Shown here: in pieces, positions 39,101 to 51,600 of the stretch
How the letters are laid out: each line of letters starts with the position of its first letter
Position numbering within the stretch: the first letter of the stretch is position 1
DNA from: Owenia fusiformis
Lineage: Eukaryota; Annelida; Polychaeta; Sabellida; Oweniidae
Direction of reading: 5' to 3'
Length of the DNA stretch: 64,000 nt
NCBI GenBank assembly: GCA_903813345.2
Contig: CAIIXF020000001.1
Span: 43,681,366 to 43,745,365, forward strand
The notes under the pieces: generated by a model
Seen by the model: only the letters and a program-made list of their open reading frames with translations
Told to the model about the DNA's origin: nothing
The model's database searches: none
Program-made: the position numbers and the translations under genes

Positions 39101-42100
39101 TTTTGAAAACAGTTTATCAACTTCATTCCCCCGAGTCAGCCACCTGGTGGCGAAATTGGTAACTACCTACTCGCATCTGAGTTATTGGGAGTGGATGCTA
39201 AAAGTGTCTGCCACATGGCTTCAAGGGTTCCTGATTTAAGACTCACTCATTTTATGGAGTTGCATTTCTTAAATATGAGGCATTAACATGCAAAATGTCA
39301 CCACCTGTCATTTGTTACAGATGCTGAACTAAGAATGCCAACCGCTGAATGCTGTCCACAAAAAAGTTGAAGACTATAACAATATGTCACCACTTGGTAT
39401 GAAAAATTTATGATTTCAAAATAGGAGATGAATGAACCCTAGGAAAATATTTTATATGCTAAAACATCCTCCATAACTTACCAGTAATAAGAGATCATAA
39501 GCAATGTTGGTAGGGATATGACCATCTCCAAGTGGCGCCAGTTAGGTATGAAATAGCCTAGCAATGCCAGTAACATGTACCCTGCAGCCCAGAACATCTG
39601 CAAGGAGATCCCTGGTAGTGTGCGGTGCTTGGGTGGAAACACCTCTGTCACCAAAACATAGCTGATGATAGCAATACCCTGTAGGATGAACAAGACACAT
39701 AGTCATAAATAGCACACTTTGAATGGACATCTTGTAAATTACCCAGCATGCCCAAAGAACTTATCACATTTTGGCATTAGTTTCCCCTTGCACTTGTAAA
39801 AGATTTCAGTTAAAAGGATGAAAGGGTTTGTTTCAAGTCATCCCTATAACCCCATCAGCATAAGTCAAATACAACTAGGAAAACAGCAACTCCAAGGTGT
39901 AGCAAATTCCACCGAACAAAACATATTTTGATAATAAGTGGCCATCTTGAAAATTTCTTCTTGAGCAGAGCTCCTTCTCACTTGTAAGCAGCATATAAAA
40001 TTTGATCTAAATCTGTAAACTGGTATTTGGATTATCAAAGATCACATTTTAACAACAAATGGCTGCCATTTTGATAAATAGTGGCTATCTTGAAAACATC
40101 TTCTTCAGCTCATTTTTCTCTAAGCATCAGCATATAAAATTTGAATCAAATCCAATCACTGGTATTTGATTTATCCAAGATAACATTTTTTACAAAAAAT
40201 GGCAGCCATTTTGAATTTTAGCTGTCATCTTGAAAATTTCCTCTTGACAAGATTTCCTTTGTTCCTAGGCATCAGCATATAAAATTTGAACCAAATCCAA
40301 CTACTGATATTAGAGTTATCAAAGATTATGCTTTTAACAAAAAATGGCAGCCATTTTGAAATTTAAATGCCATCTTGAAAATACTTCTTGAGCAGAGCTT
40401 GTTTGTCCCTAGGCATCAACATATAAAATTTGAACCAAATCCCTCAATTGGCACTTGAGTTATCAAAGATTACGCTCTTTTACAAAAATGGTGCCCATTT
40501 TGAAATACAGCCGCCATCTTGAAAATTCTTTCTCGAAAAGAGATACTTTGTCCTTAGGCATCGGCATATAAAATTTGAACCAAATCCGTTCACTGGTATT
40601 TCAGCTATCGAAAGTTTTTTTACGAAAAATGGCAACCATTTTGGTCATCTTGAAAATCTCTTCTTTAGCAGAGCTCCATTGTCCCTAAGCATCAGAATAT
40701 AAAATTTGAACCAAATCCATCCATAAGTATTTGAGTTATCAAAGATTTCGTTTTCACGAAAAATGGCGGCCATTTTGAATTGAGCAGCCATAATGGAATA
40801 ATGGAAGGATGACTTTCCTATATCCCCCACGGATTTCTTCGGTGGGATAATAAAGCACTTGCAGTCTGGTAGTTATTATTAACTTTGCTTAATTCTACAG
40901 TATACTTTCACTTCTAAATGGACTGCCTGTGTTTGGGAAATGTTCTCATATCAATAGTTCAACAATCTTTAACTTGGAATTTAAAGTAATGCATTTTCTA
41001 AAAGATATTAGGATTTTGGAGCTTTGGGGTCAAAGTGTGAAAATACTATTTCCCTTCAAGAGATCCCTAACCAAATGTCATAGAAATTTTAACACTCATT
41101 TTTGTTTATCATTGTTATTTGTGTATCATATTCTTTGTTATGGAATGTTAATATTTATTTGTGGCAGTTGTTTTTATGATCCTTGAACTTTACTTAATAT
41201 TTCATATTCTTAATCTATCATTTTTGGCTTCATCTCAGTTTCTCATACTTTGATAAACAGTAACTTTTGTCAGTATCACAAGAGAAGAGCATATAACTAT
41301 TTTCTTATTTACTTCCAGATACGAGTTTATACTTATGCTAGATCTATAGAAGTAAATGGGGTTTCTATGTATTCTATAGGATGAGACCTATAACAAAATT
41401 TATCGGCAAAATGTATGGCAAAATAAACATGTTTGGGTATTGCTTTCATCAGAACCTCGTTTATTTTGTGAAGTTGGAATAGGTTTTGAACTTTGAATAA
41501 CTTTAAAATTTGACTTTGCCTTACAGTACCAATGTTGAAATAATACTATGTGATGGATGAGTGAGGCTGAACTTAGCCATAGCAATAATCCCTCAGATCC
41601 AATGTACAGTAAAACCTGTCTTAATGAACACCTCTCTCTAGTGAACACCTGTCCCTAGTGGACACCCTTCCTACGCACATAGTCCACTGACTTCTGTATA
41701 AATTACCCTCTCTCTAGTGAACACCTACCTACAGTGAACATTTTTTCTTGGCAAAAAAATGTTCACTATACACAAGTTTTACTGTACATGCCATTTCTAA
41801 AATTTTTGATATTTGAGGGCCACAGCCGTCACCTTGTTTGATTTCCACCTACCAATCACACGTGTAAGGTTTGATTTTTCATTGTATTTACTAAAAAAAT
41901 CAGACAAGAAATGGTTTGGTATGTACATGGAAATTCACTTAGGTGGGCGTAGCAAATTGAACAAACCCTTGAGAATTAGAAATGAGCCACTTAGTTGATA
42001 TGAATACTTACCCTGTTCAATGCTCCAATAAAGAACCTAAGGACGATGAACTGTATGTAGTCTGTGGTGAATGCCATAGAAAATGCTATGATGGTCTGAA

Positions 42101-43601
42101 TCCACATATAAATGAGAAGTAGATGTTTGCGGCCAAACTTATCGGAGAGGGGACTGATGAACAATGAACCTGCCATCAGGCCTGCCATGAAGACAGATGT
42201 GGAGAGCTCTACCAGGTAATTCTTCCTGCAGACTAGGTCCCACTAGAATATAAAGAATACACAAAGTACATAGAATATAAAAGACAATATAAAAAGGTGG
42301 TAGACACAAGAAGAAATGAATGTGGTTTTCATGATAGATTCTTGATTTTCCCAAGTCGTTTTATCATTATTGAAGAACTTAAGCATACTATTTCTTTTAA
42401 AATCAAATAACTGAATCAAAAAGGTATTGCGAGTCTTACCTCAGCGACAACTGTTGTCATTCCAGGACGTAAATAATACTGGTAGCCATTTGGACATGGT
42501 ATTGTTGAATTGTCTATTGATGCATTATTGTACATCTCACATTTAGCTAGATGTGATGTTCCATCTGGTTTGTAAACCAGAGGTATAGCTGAACTGGTGT
42601 TAACTCCATCTGGGAGTTTACAATGATGAGGGGGTTCATGTCCTACAATGTAAAAAGATAATTGTACAATATATTTACTATTTATATCTGTCTCTTGAGA
42701 GATTTTTTAAGTAGGCTATGTAAAAGAGTATGCCATGCCATGGTGCGATGTCTTGTACTACACAATGTACTGTTTCGAAATCGGCAACTCCATGGAGTAG
42801 CAAATCCCAATGAACATAATAATAAAACCATCTAGGAGTTTCAAAGGCAAAATCATTAAAACAATGCAATATTTGAGATCTCATTAGAATAATGTAACCA
42901 TACTTTGAAGAGATATCTAAATTATAGCGAAAGCGATACAATATTTGCAATCTAATATAAATTGCCTTTCATACGAGTAAAATAAAGCTAAACTTCAGAG
43001 AGATCTCAAAATTAATGAGGCGGCCATCTTGAAATTATTTTTGGTATAAAACTATTCACTATTATTATACATCTTTCTGCCGAATATGAAGAAAATCTGT
43101 GGACTAGTATTCAAGTTATCTTCTTGACAGAGAGATGGACAGACTGACTGACGGAGGGAAGGCTTCACTATATCCCTACAGAACGTTTGTTCATTGGGAT
43201 AATAAACAATACATGTATTGTACCATTGTAGAGTAATGTCTAACAACTATAATTTAAGTCCATCTAGGAAATGGCACTTCAAGAATTTTTCATCAAAATT
43301 GTCAATTCCATAAATCAGCAAGTTTTAGGCGTAATTCTTAAAATTTCAAGACAATTAGCAATTTCTTGCTATATCTAAATGCAGTCCCATTTGATAAAAC
43401 TGATGGTTGGACATAGGCACCTGTAATACATCAGTTATCAGCTGTTATCATAACATAAGAATCAAAATGTACCCTACCTATGAAAGCTATTCCGAGGAGA
43501 AAAGCACACCCTCTCATGTTTACTAGGCCCATCAAGACATAGATGAGCATCTGAAATCTCCCATATCCTCCAATTTTCTCTAGGGCATCATCTAAATCCA
43601 T
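36110..43601 (-). CDS. SLC22 organic cation/carnitine transporter-like protein, complete
   Basis: Exons in transcript order: 43601-43478, 42642-42440, 42242-42012, 39678-39482, 38968-38402, 38179-38045, 37697-37612, 37378-37258, 36674-36602, 36319-36110 (TAA). Phases match and the product is 648 residues. The start MDLDDALEKIGGYGRFQ is typical of SLC22. It is followed by TM1, a large extracellular loop with HHC, further cysteines and three N-glycosylation sequons, then WDLVC and the MFS motif GSLFISPLSDKFGRK (134-148). Later landmarks are WLLPESMRWLL (252-262), DLFRTP (423-428), FGRRK, GKFGITGSF, AELFPTAIRN and LPETVNRPLPETIQEVEQF. Members carry organic cations, carnitine or zwitterions across the plasma membrane; the substrate here cannot be read from sequence. 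The donor after exon 6 is a weak GTTAGT. Family is certain, subfamily is not. Confidence 0.95.
38402..38968 (-). other. SLC22 exon 5 with enlarged cytoplasmic loop
   Basis: This 567-base exon encodes residues about 252-441: the PESMRWLL sequence after TM6, an amphipathic stretch (AEVILQRAAKMNK), then about 110 extra residues rich in D, E, S, T, N and P before DLFRTP and TM7. In most SLC22 members the whole TM6-TM7 segment is roughly 60-90 residues, so this loop is about twice as long. The frame is open across the whole exon and both splice sites fit. Confidence 0.85.
39277..39400 (+). repeat. Dispersed repeat (CATTAACATGCAAAATGTCA family)
   Basis: It shares GGCATTAACATGCAAAATGT near its start and ACTATAACAATATGTC near its end with 48559-48698. 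The core is diverged. It lies in SLC22 intron 4, just upstream of exon 5. Confidence 0.65.
39881..40854 (+). mobile_element. Array element A: about 143-bp modules with paired ends
   Basis: The left end has GCAACTCCAAGGTGTAGC followed by ATTCCACCGAAC (39906-39917). The right end has CTTCGGTGGGAT (40838-40849) followed by AATAAA. The left motif is the reverse complement of the right motif except at two positions. Between them lie six modules starting at CATATAAAATTTGAA (about 39991, 40131, 40276, 40420, 40565 and 40697), each with an ATGGC...GCCAT inverted core. It sits in SLC22 intron 3. Confidence 0.75.
41607..41784 (+). mobile_element. 178-bp MITE-like element in SLC22 intron 3
   Basis: Same length and same ends (CAGTAAAACCTGTC and CAAGTTTTACTG) as 30314-30491, with TA flanks. 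I see only isolated base differences between the two, such as TTAGTG/TTAATG and GAACG/GAACA. Confidence 0.85.
42775..43205 (+). mobile_element. Array element B: short copy with paired ends
   Basis: The left end has GGCAACTCCATGGAGTAGC followed by ATCCCAATGAAC (42804-42815). The right end has GTTCATTGGGAT (43189-43200), its exact reverse complement, then AATAAA. The body is reduced and mostly lacks the modules of element A, but keeps a GGCGGCCATCTTGAAA core and a degenerate GGACAGACTGACTGACGGA run. It sits in SLC22 intron 1 of the coding gene. Confidence 0.7.
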
Positions 43602-43762
43602 GTTTTAACTAAAAATAAACATCATGTGATGAATGTGACTTGAGACTAATCACATCAGTATACTGCTCTGGCCTGATGAATAGTGTGCCTGTTTAAAATG
43701 CTTAAGCAAAAAGCATTGGTGCAGTGTTTGAAACCAAACATTTATGTTTTACAAACCAGTAC

Positions 43763-43790
43763 TGATTTATTTATTTATTTATTTATTTTA
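43763..43790 (+). repeat. (ATTT)n microsatellite
   Basis: About six uninterrupted ATTT units. Confidence 0.9.
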
Positions 43791-45396
43791 TTTGTATTTA
43801 AAGGCCCACTTTGGGAATTTTCAACATTTTTGGGCTAAATAAAGACTTACATATAAATTCCATAGTATGTCCAATGTATTGATAAGAACATTATCTTTCA
43901 TTTGACACCAACAACAGCTCAAATGGACCACATCAAAGCTAACAATAAATTATCAAAAAATATTTTCGATCTGTCAAGCTTTATAATGTATATCAAGTTT
44001 TTATAAATGTCATTGGAAGATGGCAAAGTTGTTTATATTACATGATACATTCATTTTTATAGAAGTGTCGCCATCTTTTAAAACAATAGTAATTTAAAAC
44101 ATGCACTTTGTTTAACATATGGATGCATGTCTAACGATCTCTGAACTTCAAATAATTTTTTCTATGCTATTTATTTTTTTCTTGGTTCAATATTAAAGCA
44201 AATCAAACTTTGTGTCATATTTGAGCAAGTGTGTGAGTAAAATGTTTCAATGATTATTTTTTTCTTCTTTCTTCTAAATTAAGTATAGTGTGCCTTTAAG
44301 TCTAACTTGAATAATTCGGAAACTAAAGAGTTTTGTAGTCAATAATGTTGTAAATTGTTATTAATCGATACATCACAAATATGAATGCAACAATCAATGT
44401 CTGAAACAAAACATCGATGTTATAAAAAAAATTAATTCTACTCAAAATCACCTTTTTCTAACTTGTTTCATGCAAATGTCTTAACCTTCCTCATTCCTTA
44501 GTTCATTTGCCAATGTTCTCTAATATACTTTTACTTTAAAAATGTTTAAGCTGAAATGAACTAATGACCTCCAATTTTTTACATTTGTTTTCGTACATTG
44601 TTACTGGAAGTACTGTATTAATTATTTGTTGCATTCATTATTTTAGTCCATTTGCATTTTCAGTATTTTTCTCAGACTTTTTCAAAATGTACATGGTGAT
44701 GTACAGTACATTGAAGTTTACTCCTGAAAATTGATGATGCATTGATGTATAATTATGGCACAGAGACAACAGTAAACCCTTACTCTAGACCGGGCTGACA
44801 GAAGTCAGCTCTCGGAAGCTGGATTGAAAATTCTTGAAGAGAAAATCGGCGTAATTGGGCTCCAAAATCACCTTTCAAGAGTTGGCATACCATGTGAATA
44901 TCAGTTCAAATTTTTAAGCTCCTATTTGTCATTATGAACACAAATTCCACTATATTTGTACGTTCTGGGACGGAGAAAATAGAGCACTCAAATCACTGAG
45001 GTAAAGAATTTATGACATATGTGACAGAATGTCTTTTTTCGAAAGTAAGAGCGTTGCGGGAGACCTCGAACCATTGATCACGTTTGCTCCTGTAATTATT
45101 CACTTCTTCACCTCTTTAAAATGTGATTTCAATCAGTTGATCAAATTTTCGGACTTTGACCTCAAATTCAAATATTAATATTTATAAAAAAAAATACTGA
45201 CTCATATATTTTTAAAAGTCTTTCAAATAAAGTGAAATGAAGCCAAAATCAGCTAAAATTATGCAATGTCGTAAAATGGCGTGACTGGAATATGATGCAA
45301 TCACCCGTGGCGTCAGACACGTATTGCCACATCAACAACTAAACAAACAATTATAGAGACTTCACTGATTGGTTTAAAGATTCTTCGCATCATTTG

Positions 45397-45404
45397 TGAC
45401 GTCA
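45397..45404. promoter_or_regulatory. Palindromic CRE-like site TGACGTCA
   Basis: A perfect 8-bp CREB/ATF consensus about 400 bases inside the inferred first SLC22 intron, upstream of the divergent promoter. Motif match only. Confidence 0.35.
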
Positions 45405-45795
45405 TAAACATGTTACCAACACTTAACAAATAGGCATATGGGTTCGTTCAGTGCCACGCTCTTGAATCAGTTATAAACAGGGATAATCAACAGATCTAAG
45501 AGAGGGTCATGCATTTTTTTTTACTTTGAGACCTCGACTCGACGAGTTTGCTGCATTTTCTTGTCCATAGTGTTAGTAATTATTTATCTTCACCACTTTA
45601 CATGTTTTCTGATGACCTTTTCAAAAGGCTAAAAAGCATGCCTTTGAAAACTTTCAGTGCTTTTTGATTTCTCGTAAGTGCAGTGTACTCTATCAATGTG
45701 TTATCTAAGCTTAATATAAAATCACAAAATAAACACGTAATTATGTTACTGAATGAGACAATATATCGAAAATAATGCGAAAAAGTCAACTTACA

Positions 45796-46174
45796 AAATC
45801 AACTCATTTTCCGACGAGAGGGTTCCCCATAAACCTATCACGTGATCAAGAATTCCCAAAATGCTTCGTGCATTTCCGTAGCGTGATTTCGGCTTGATCC
45901 GTAAATGCGTCCTTAGTGATCCTAGCAACCAAACAATAGGAGAACCTGTTGGATTGATTGGAGATTTATTTGTGGATTATTTACTTGGATACCACTTACA
46001 GTATTAAAGTTGAGCTGAGTCTATACGGCATCAGAACAATCTCGACATTTTGCCAGGAAAGACGAATCAAAATAGAAGAATTTAACTTCAAATTGGAAAC
46101 TTTTACATCTTTTTGGTGTTGAGTTTGGAGTTTGAATTGCTCATTCATATTTGGAATAGAGAAATAAACTGAGA
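45796..46174. promoter_or_regulatory. Divergent promoter region between SLC22 and stathmin genes
   Basis: The two genes are head to head. A putative untranslated SLC22 exon ends at a GTAAGT donor at 45796 (- strand), and the stathmin ATG is at 46175 (+ strand), so both transcription starts must lie within a few hundred bases. About 45813-45930 is richer in CpG than its surroundings. It contains TCACGTGA (45838-45845), the palindromic E-box favoured by MiT/TFE factors, and GTGATCCTAGCAAC (45916-45929), which resembles an RFX X-box with a good TAGCAAC half-site. No TATA box stands out. Shared promoter use is an inference. Confidence 0.55.
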
Positions 46175-47865
46175 ATGGGTTGTAATAGCAGCAAAAATGT
46201 GCAAGTTGCACCAGCAATGAAACCTGCCACATGGACAGAAGAACCTAAAACTCAAAGTCGACCAAATTCAACAAAGTCAATAAAAGTGAAAAGCACAAAG
46301 ATTGAAGCATTCGAAGCTTCGGATGATGAAGGCATAGAAGAGTCTGTAAAACTTGATAAGAAAAAGAAGAAAAGAGGACTTAACAAATCACTTGCCAGTC
46401 TTGGTTCAAATGGCTCTCGTGGATCATCTGATCGTGGATATTCTGCTACTTCAAAATCATCGAAACATTCCACCGACTCTGGGTTTGATGATGAGGCATA
46501 TGCAAATGTTATTACAGAAGATAGTGATCCAACTAAAGTATCCAGTATTGAGGAAGACTTTGGTGATGAAAAGGAACTCTTAGGTAATTAGAAATTATTT
46601 TAGATCCTCCACAAATTTTACAAATTATCTTTTCATTGTTTAAATAAGCTAATATGAAAACAACAAATTTAATTAAGGGCATTCAGTAATAAAAAATAAT
46701 TACATTAAAATAGATGGAAATCAAAATATTTTGAATCAATCATTTTATCACAACAGTGCATGCTGTCGCTAATCCAAGCTTATGCTTAGAAGTCAATTAC
46801 TGTACACAATAGAAACTCCAATAAACAATTTTGTATCCAAGGAAGTAATCCATATATGGGCAATTGTATCGATTTATTTGTAATTACATAGAAGTGCATT
46901 GTTGGATCGATCAAAGGATTTAAATTATGAATGAAAAGTAAAAAGTCCCTGGAGAATCTCAGCAGAATAAATCTTTTTCTTAAATATGAGCTTAAATTCC
47001 TTCAATTAAACATACATTATTTTATCTTATTCAGATTTTGGTCTTGTTGGACAAAAATGTGAACAGAGACTGAGTGCTAAAGACAAATCCAGAATGGAAG
47101 AACAGAGAATAATGGCCTCACTTAGAGATGAAGGTCTTATTGCACGTCCAAAGTCACGAGCTGCTGGAGGCATGTCCTTTGAGATCATATCTGATGGACC
47201 TGATCCGAATGCATTGAAACGTCCATTAAGATTAGCCAAATTGGAGAGAAGAAAAAAGAAGAAAGAATTAACAGCTGAAGAAATTGCTGCCAAATTAGAA
47301 AAAGCTGAAAAACGAAGAAAGGTAAGCATCTCTAATATGGTAATGAAATTATGTTTAGTAGTAACTGATGTCTTTGATTTTAATAATTTATTAATATTTT
47401 ATTAAACCTATAGTAATATTTCATTAATTTATTAATATTTGATTAAAGCCTATAGTAATGACAAACTAGTAAAAAGAATGAATTATTAATATCATTAAAT
47501 CATCTTAATTAAACCTGACTTGTCATCATATATAATCATATCTATGTAATTGAATATTTATGAATTTTTTTTACCTCCAGGAAAAAGAACAAGAAAAAAT
47601 AGAAACTATTAAAGCAGTAACAAACAAAAGTGATGTTTTAACAGCATTGGACAGTTTTGAAAAATCTCAAAAAGACAAAGAAGAAGTAATAGAGAAAAAA
47701 ATTGACTCTCACCAAGACAAACGTGAAAAACATCTTAAAGAGATGAGAGATAAATTGAAAGCTAAACAAGCACATGCTGAGAAAGTGCGACAGAGGAAAA
47801 AACTTGCAGTATTGACCCCCCACCCTGATTCTGATTTGGCTCGCGAAGGAACACCTATCGCATAA
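46175..47865 (+). CDS. STMND1: Stathmin-family protein, STMND1-type, complete
   Basis: Three exons: 46175-46583, 47035-47321, 47581-47865 (TAA), giving 326 residues with matching phases. The N-terminus MGCNSSK fits N-myristoylation at Gly2 and palmitoylation at Cys3. It is followed by a Ser/Lys-rich, probably disordered region to about 136. The stathmin-like domain covers about 183-312: SFEIIS, then RLAKLERRKKKKELTAEEI, AAKLEKAEKRRK and a long charged helix ending KAKQAHAEKVRQRKK. Stathmins bind alpha/beta-tubulin dimers through this helix and restrain microtubule growth. The MGC start and the region before the domain resemble vertebrate STMND1 more than STMN1-4, but the helix is fuller than I recall for vertebrate STMND1. 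The ATG context is GAGAATGG. A divergent invertebrate stathmin is the alternative reading. Confidence 0.9.
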
Positions 47866-48443
47866 TAAACCAACACTTTGTGGTGTAAACTTGCCAATAT
47901 ACCAGTGAGGATTCTCAGCATTATATACAAACACTTTATCTCAGGATGTAAAACTTAGATGATGAAGCAGTAAAGACATTGTGCCCTGGAGGCATGTATT
48001 TTTTATAGACACTGTTTAAAATGAAACTTCCTTAGAAAGTATTGAAGGAGGTTGATATTTTTATAGTTTTCAATTCTTCAAAAATGCACTGCTAGGCTAT
48101 GTGTTAATTTGTAGAATGATTTGGTTTATCTGAACTGCTGGACTTTAATCAGAAAACTGAAGTCAATTTAGAAATTTGTTATCTAGCCCAGGATTCTTGT
48201 AATATGTAGAACTCCTGTGAACTGCTGATATCTGTAAACAGGTAAATGTACAATAATTTATCTTCATTGGAATTTTGTACATGGTGCTCAATACAATATT
48301 TTATAATTAACTTGATAAGTTGTATCAACTGAAGACAATCTGATGATGTATGTAGTGGTATGTTAAAACATGTGAAATCAAACCTGTGTATGATTATGAT
48401 TGATTGTTTATACATCAGTATAATATTAAATGCTTATAAAAGA

Positions 48444-48449
48444 AATAAA
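48444..48449 (+). terminator. Candidate poly(A) signal for the stathmin gene
   Basis: AATAAA about 580 bases after the stop codon. Two further AATAAA-containing stretches follow within 40 bases. Confidence 0.45.
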
Positions 48450-48558
48450 ACATATGAAATAAATATTATATTATCAAATAAATAAACTTTCTTATTTTAA
48501 TCATTGACTAGGATTTAATGAAATAGCCTCCAATCCCTCAATCATATCTATAAATTAC

Positions 48559-48698
48559 AAGGCATTAACATGCAAAATGTCATCACCTGCCATTTGTTAC
48601 AGACACCAACTACCGAACACCACCAGCAAAACACCAACCACCAAACACTGTCTACAAAAAAGTAGTACTATAACAATATGTCGCCACGTCTGGTGGTC
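48559..48698 (+). repeat. Dispersed repeat (CATTAACATGCAAAATGTCA family)
   Basis: A counterpart of 39277-39400 with matching ends. Its core is rich in ACCAAC, ACCACC and CCAAACAC. Confidence 0.65.
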
Positions 48699-51600
48699 CA
48701 AATATACACATGTAAACAATCATGGAATTCCCATTTATTGAAAATTCATCTTATAAGCATTGAAAAGTTAAGCCAACTTCATGATCATCTAGTACTGACA
48801 GTCATGGACTTATTTGTTTTGTTATGCATTTCCAAACATTTAGTGTACATGATCAAGAAAACAGAAGATTTTGGAAAAATCATAAAATAAAATGTGGGAA
48901 GGGCAAAGAACAACCAACAACTAGATGGGCAAATTGTAGCTTCAGACTCCATTCATTACTTAGGGCGATATAAAAGATCCATTTGTACCAAGGTACACCA
49001 TTGGAAAGGTGACAAAATTGTAAACCATCAAGTCAAGCTTGCTTATCTTGGTGGTAGGGGCCTATGTGAAGTTGTAACTTTGGTTGGAGGGCGGGTTAAT
49101 GTCAAGAACACAGATTTGGGAACAAATTAATTTACAATATTAATGGTACAATATTCCAAAATGCAGCACTGTACAAACTCTTGATCTGTTTTCTCCTTAG
49201 TTAATTACTTTCATACCTGAGACAGTGGCATTTCCTGAATGGGGAAAAAAATGTTGAGTTGAAAATGGCCATGGAATTATACAAGATCATATTTATTTAC
49301 ATTGTATTCAATATACACAGTTAAATCAGTGTTTCATGATACATAGAGATCCTCCTTTTGAAGAATGAGTAAAATTCAAATATTTTGAAATTAGTCTCAG
49401 TTTGGGGTTATATTCCATGTAATGGTTTTCAGAGAGTTTGATTGTTGATACTTTAGTTATCATTGGAAAAAATATTTAATGAAAAAGAAAATATTCATGG
49501 TCAGAGATCTAACTCTAAAATCACTTGCAATATCTTTCTTCATGTCCATGGTTGTGGAAGGTAGGGATCTATCAAACATTTAAAGTAAAGTGAATGAACA
49601 AATTTCGAAAGATTCATATAATTTACAATATGTAGCTTATTATTTTACATTCTAATACACTATGGTACATAATTGTTATTTACACAAACACTGACATCAT
49701 TAACATATAACAAATAAATAAAATTGTACTGTACAACTTTAACAACAGTATAAAAATAATTCTCAGGTGACTTTATACTCATCCACAAATCAAAACATTA
49801 TTTTCAAAATAATTGAACATTTTGGCTACCCTGCTTTTATCAACCCAATGGAATAATTCTGATATTACAAAGTTATTAAACAAAAGGACCTTGAATTGAC
49901 ATTGTATCGAAATTAAAACATAGTAACATGAGTGTTAATTCTCCCAAAGGAACAGATTCATGGGGTTATTCTTTTCAAGAGATTGAGAAAGCAGTCATCT
50001 AAAGAACTTCTCGTCAAAAACTGACCCCAAAACTTGTACAGTAAAACTTGACCAGTCAAATACTCAAGCACCTTGGTTTGAGTCATTGGACAATATGACC
50101 CTCAGTAAGCTGAGCACATTGAAAGCTGTATCCAATAGCCAGCATATTAGTACAAATCTCATAATTAACAAGTACAAGTTTTGTATTACAGTTTGGTTAT
50201 TAACAACATAATATGGTAAAATTATATACACATGCATTTCAACTTTCTAATAAGTATAATATATTAATCATAATTATTAATGATCATTGAGTGTAAGGAT
50301 CTGAATTTCTGACAGACAGAACGTTACTAAATTCATAGAGATCATGACATCATAAAGAACAACAGAATTGACAGCCTCTATGATGTGTTAAACTCACAAT
50401 GCAATGACATTTTGTCAGAATTCATATCTCTACACTCAATAAATATGTATTTTACATCCATTATTGCACATGTATCAAATACATTTTTGCTGTATTTCTA
50501 CATACAAATAAATCTTCACATTTTTTTATTTGACAGTTTGAAATACTAGTAAGCTCATGTTGCATAATCTTTGTCAGAAATGGGTGAACTGGAAACAGAA
50601 CAACTGTTTCACGGACTCAATTATATACCTCTCTGGTTTGTGTAACACTGTCCCTTTCTAGCAAGATGTACATTTAGCATTTCAACAAGAGAATGACTAA
50701 CATATTTATTCAACCTAAAAACTGAACTGGCATATCATACAATCTGACAAACTCATAGTTATATACTATTTCCTTCCTCATAGATGGCTGAACACAGTAT
50801 TTGATATACATTGACACATACACTGACACAGCTATAGATTAATAAGAAGTCTTGCAGTTGATAAGTGTCTACTTACATTGATGTAGTTTACTCGCTAGAG
50901 TATGCTTGAAGGCAAATTTTCCCAAAAAGATGAACAAAACAAAGGTATAATTCAACTATGAATCTGGAAAAAGTTAATCAAAAGAAACTCAGAGTACATA
51001 TACATGTAGCCCGATTCTTTTGCCTTGAGTACCATGATGTTAGCCTTGAGGACTTTACTATTGTTAGCCCTCTAATGGTCTAGGTAACATATCATAACCC
51101 TATAATGGGCGTCCGAGGGGGGGGGTGACCTCCCCCCTTTTTGGGCCAATCCCAAGGGATTTCGTTCATGGAGCTAACTAGGAGACTCGGAGGAAAGAAG
51201 AACTACGCAATCTGGAAATGAAGTGGAGAAGCTAGGCTTCAAGTGATAGAGACTGCTTTTTAAGTGGACACAGCCCTCTTGGAAAATCCTGGGGATGCCT
51301 CTGCATATGCAGTATGGCTACTAGTGAACTTTTCAAAGCTTAACACATATGACTGCTTAGGTTAAGTGAGATTGCAAATAAATTCCATTATAACAGTAGA
51401 CACAACGCATAGACTGTTATACATTTGCAATGTCACAAAGTGAATCTTGCAATAAAAATATGCAATGATACAAGCTCTCTCAAGTTTTGGAAGGTAGAAA
51501 CATACATTCATACAATGTACTTCAGATGTTATGGTGGTTCAGAAGGTTGGTCCACACATTGCACCTTTCCATCATTTCTCTACCTCTCTCCTTATACATT

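Larger units (their letters stand above)
43609..45795 (-). other. Probable 5' UTR intron of the SLC22 gene
   Basis: On the - strand a TTTTTAG acceptor directly precedes TTAAAACATGG, so the coding start is just inside an internal exon beginning at 43608. A good donor (TTTT|GTAAGT) lies at 45796/45795. The interval holds a (TTTA)n microsatellite at about 43763-43790 and a palindromic TGACGTCA at 45397-45404. No other gene is seen. Confidence 0.5.
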
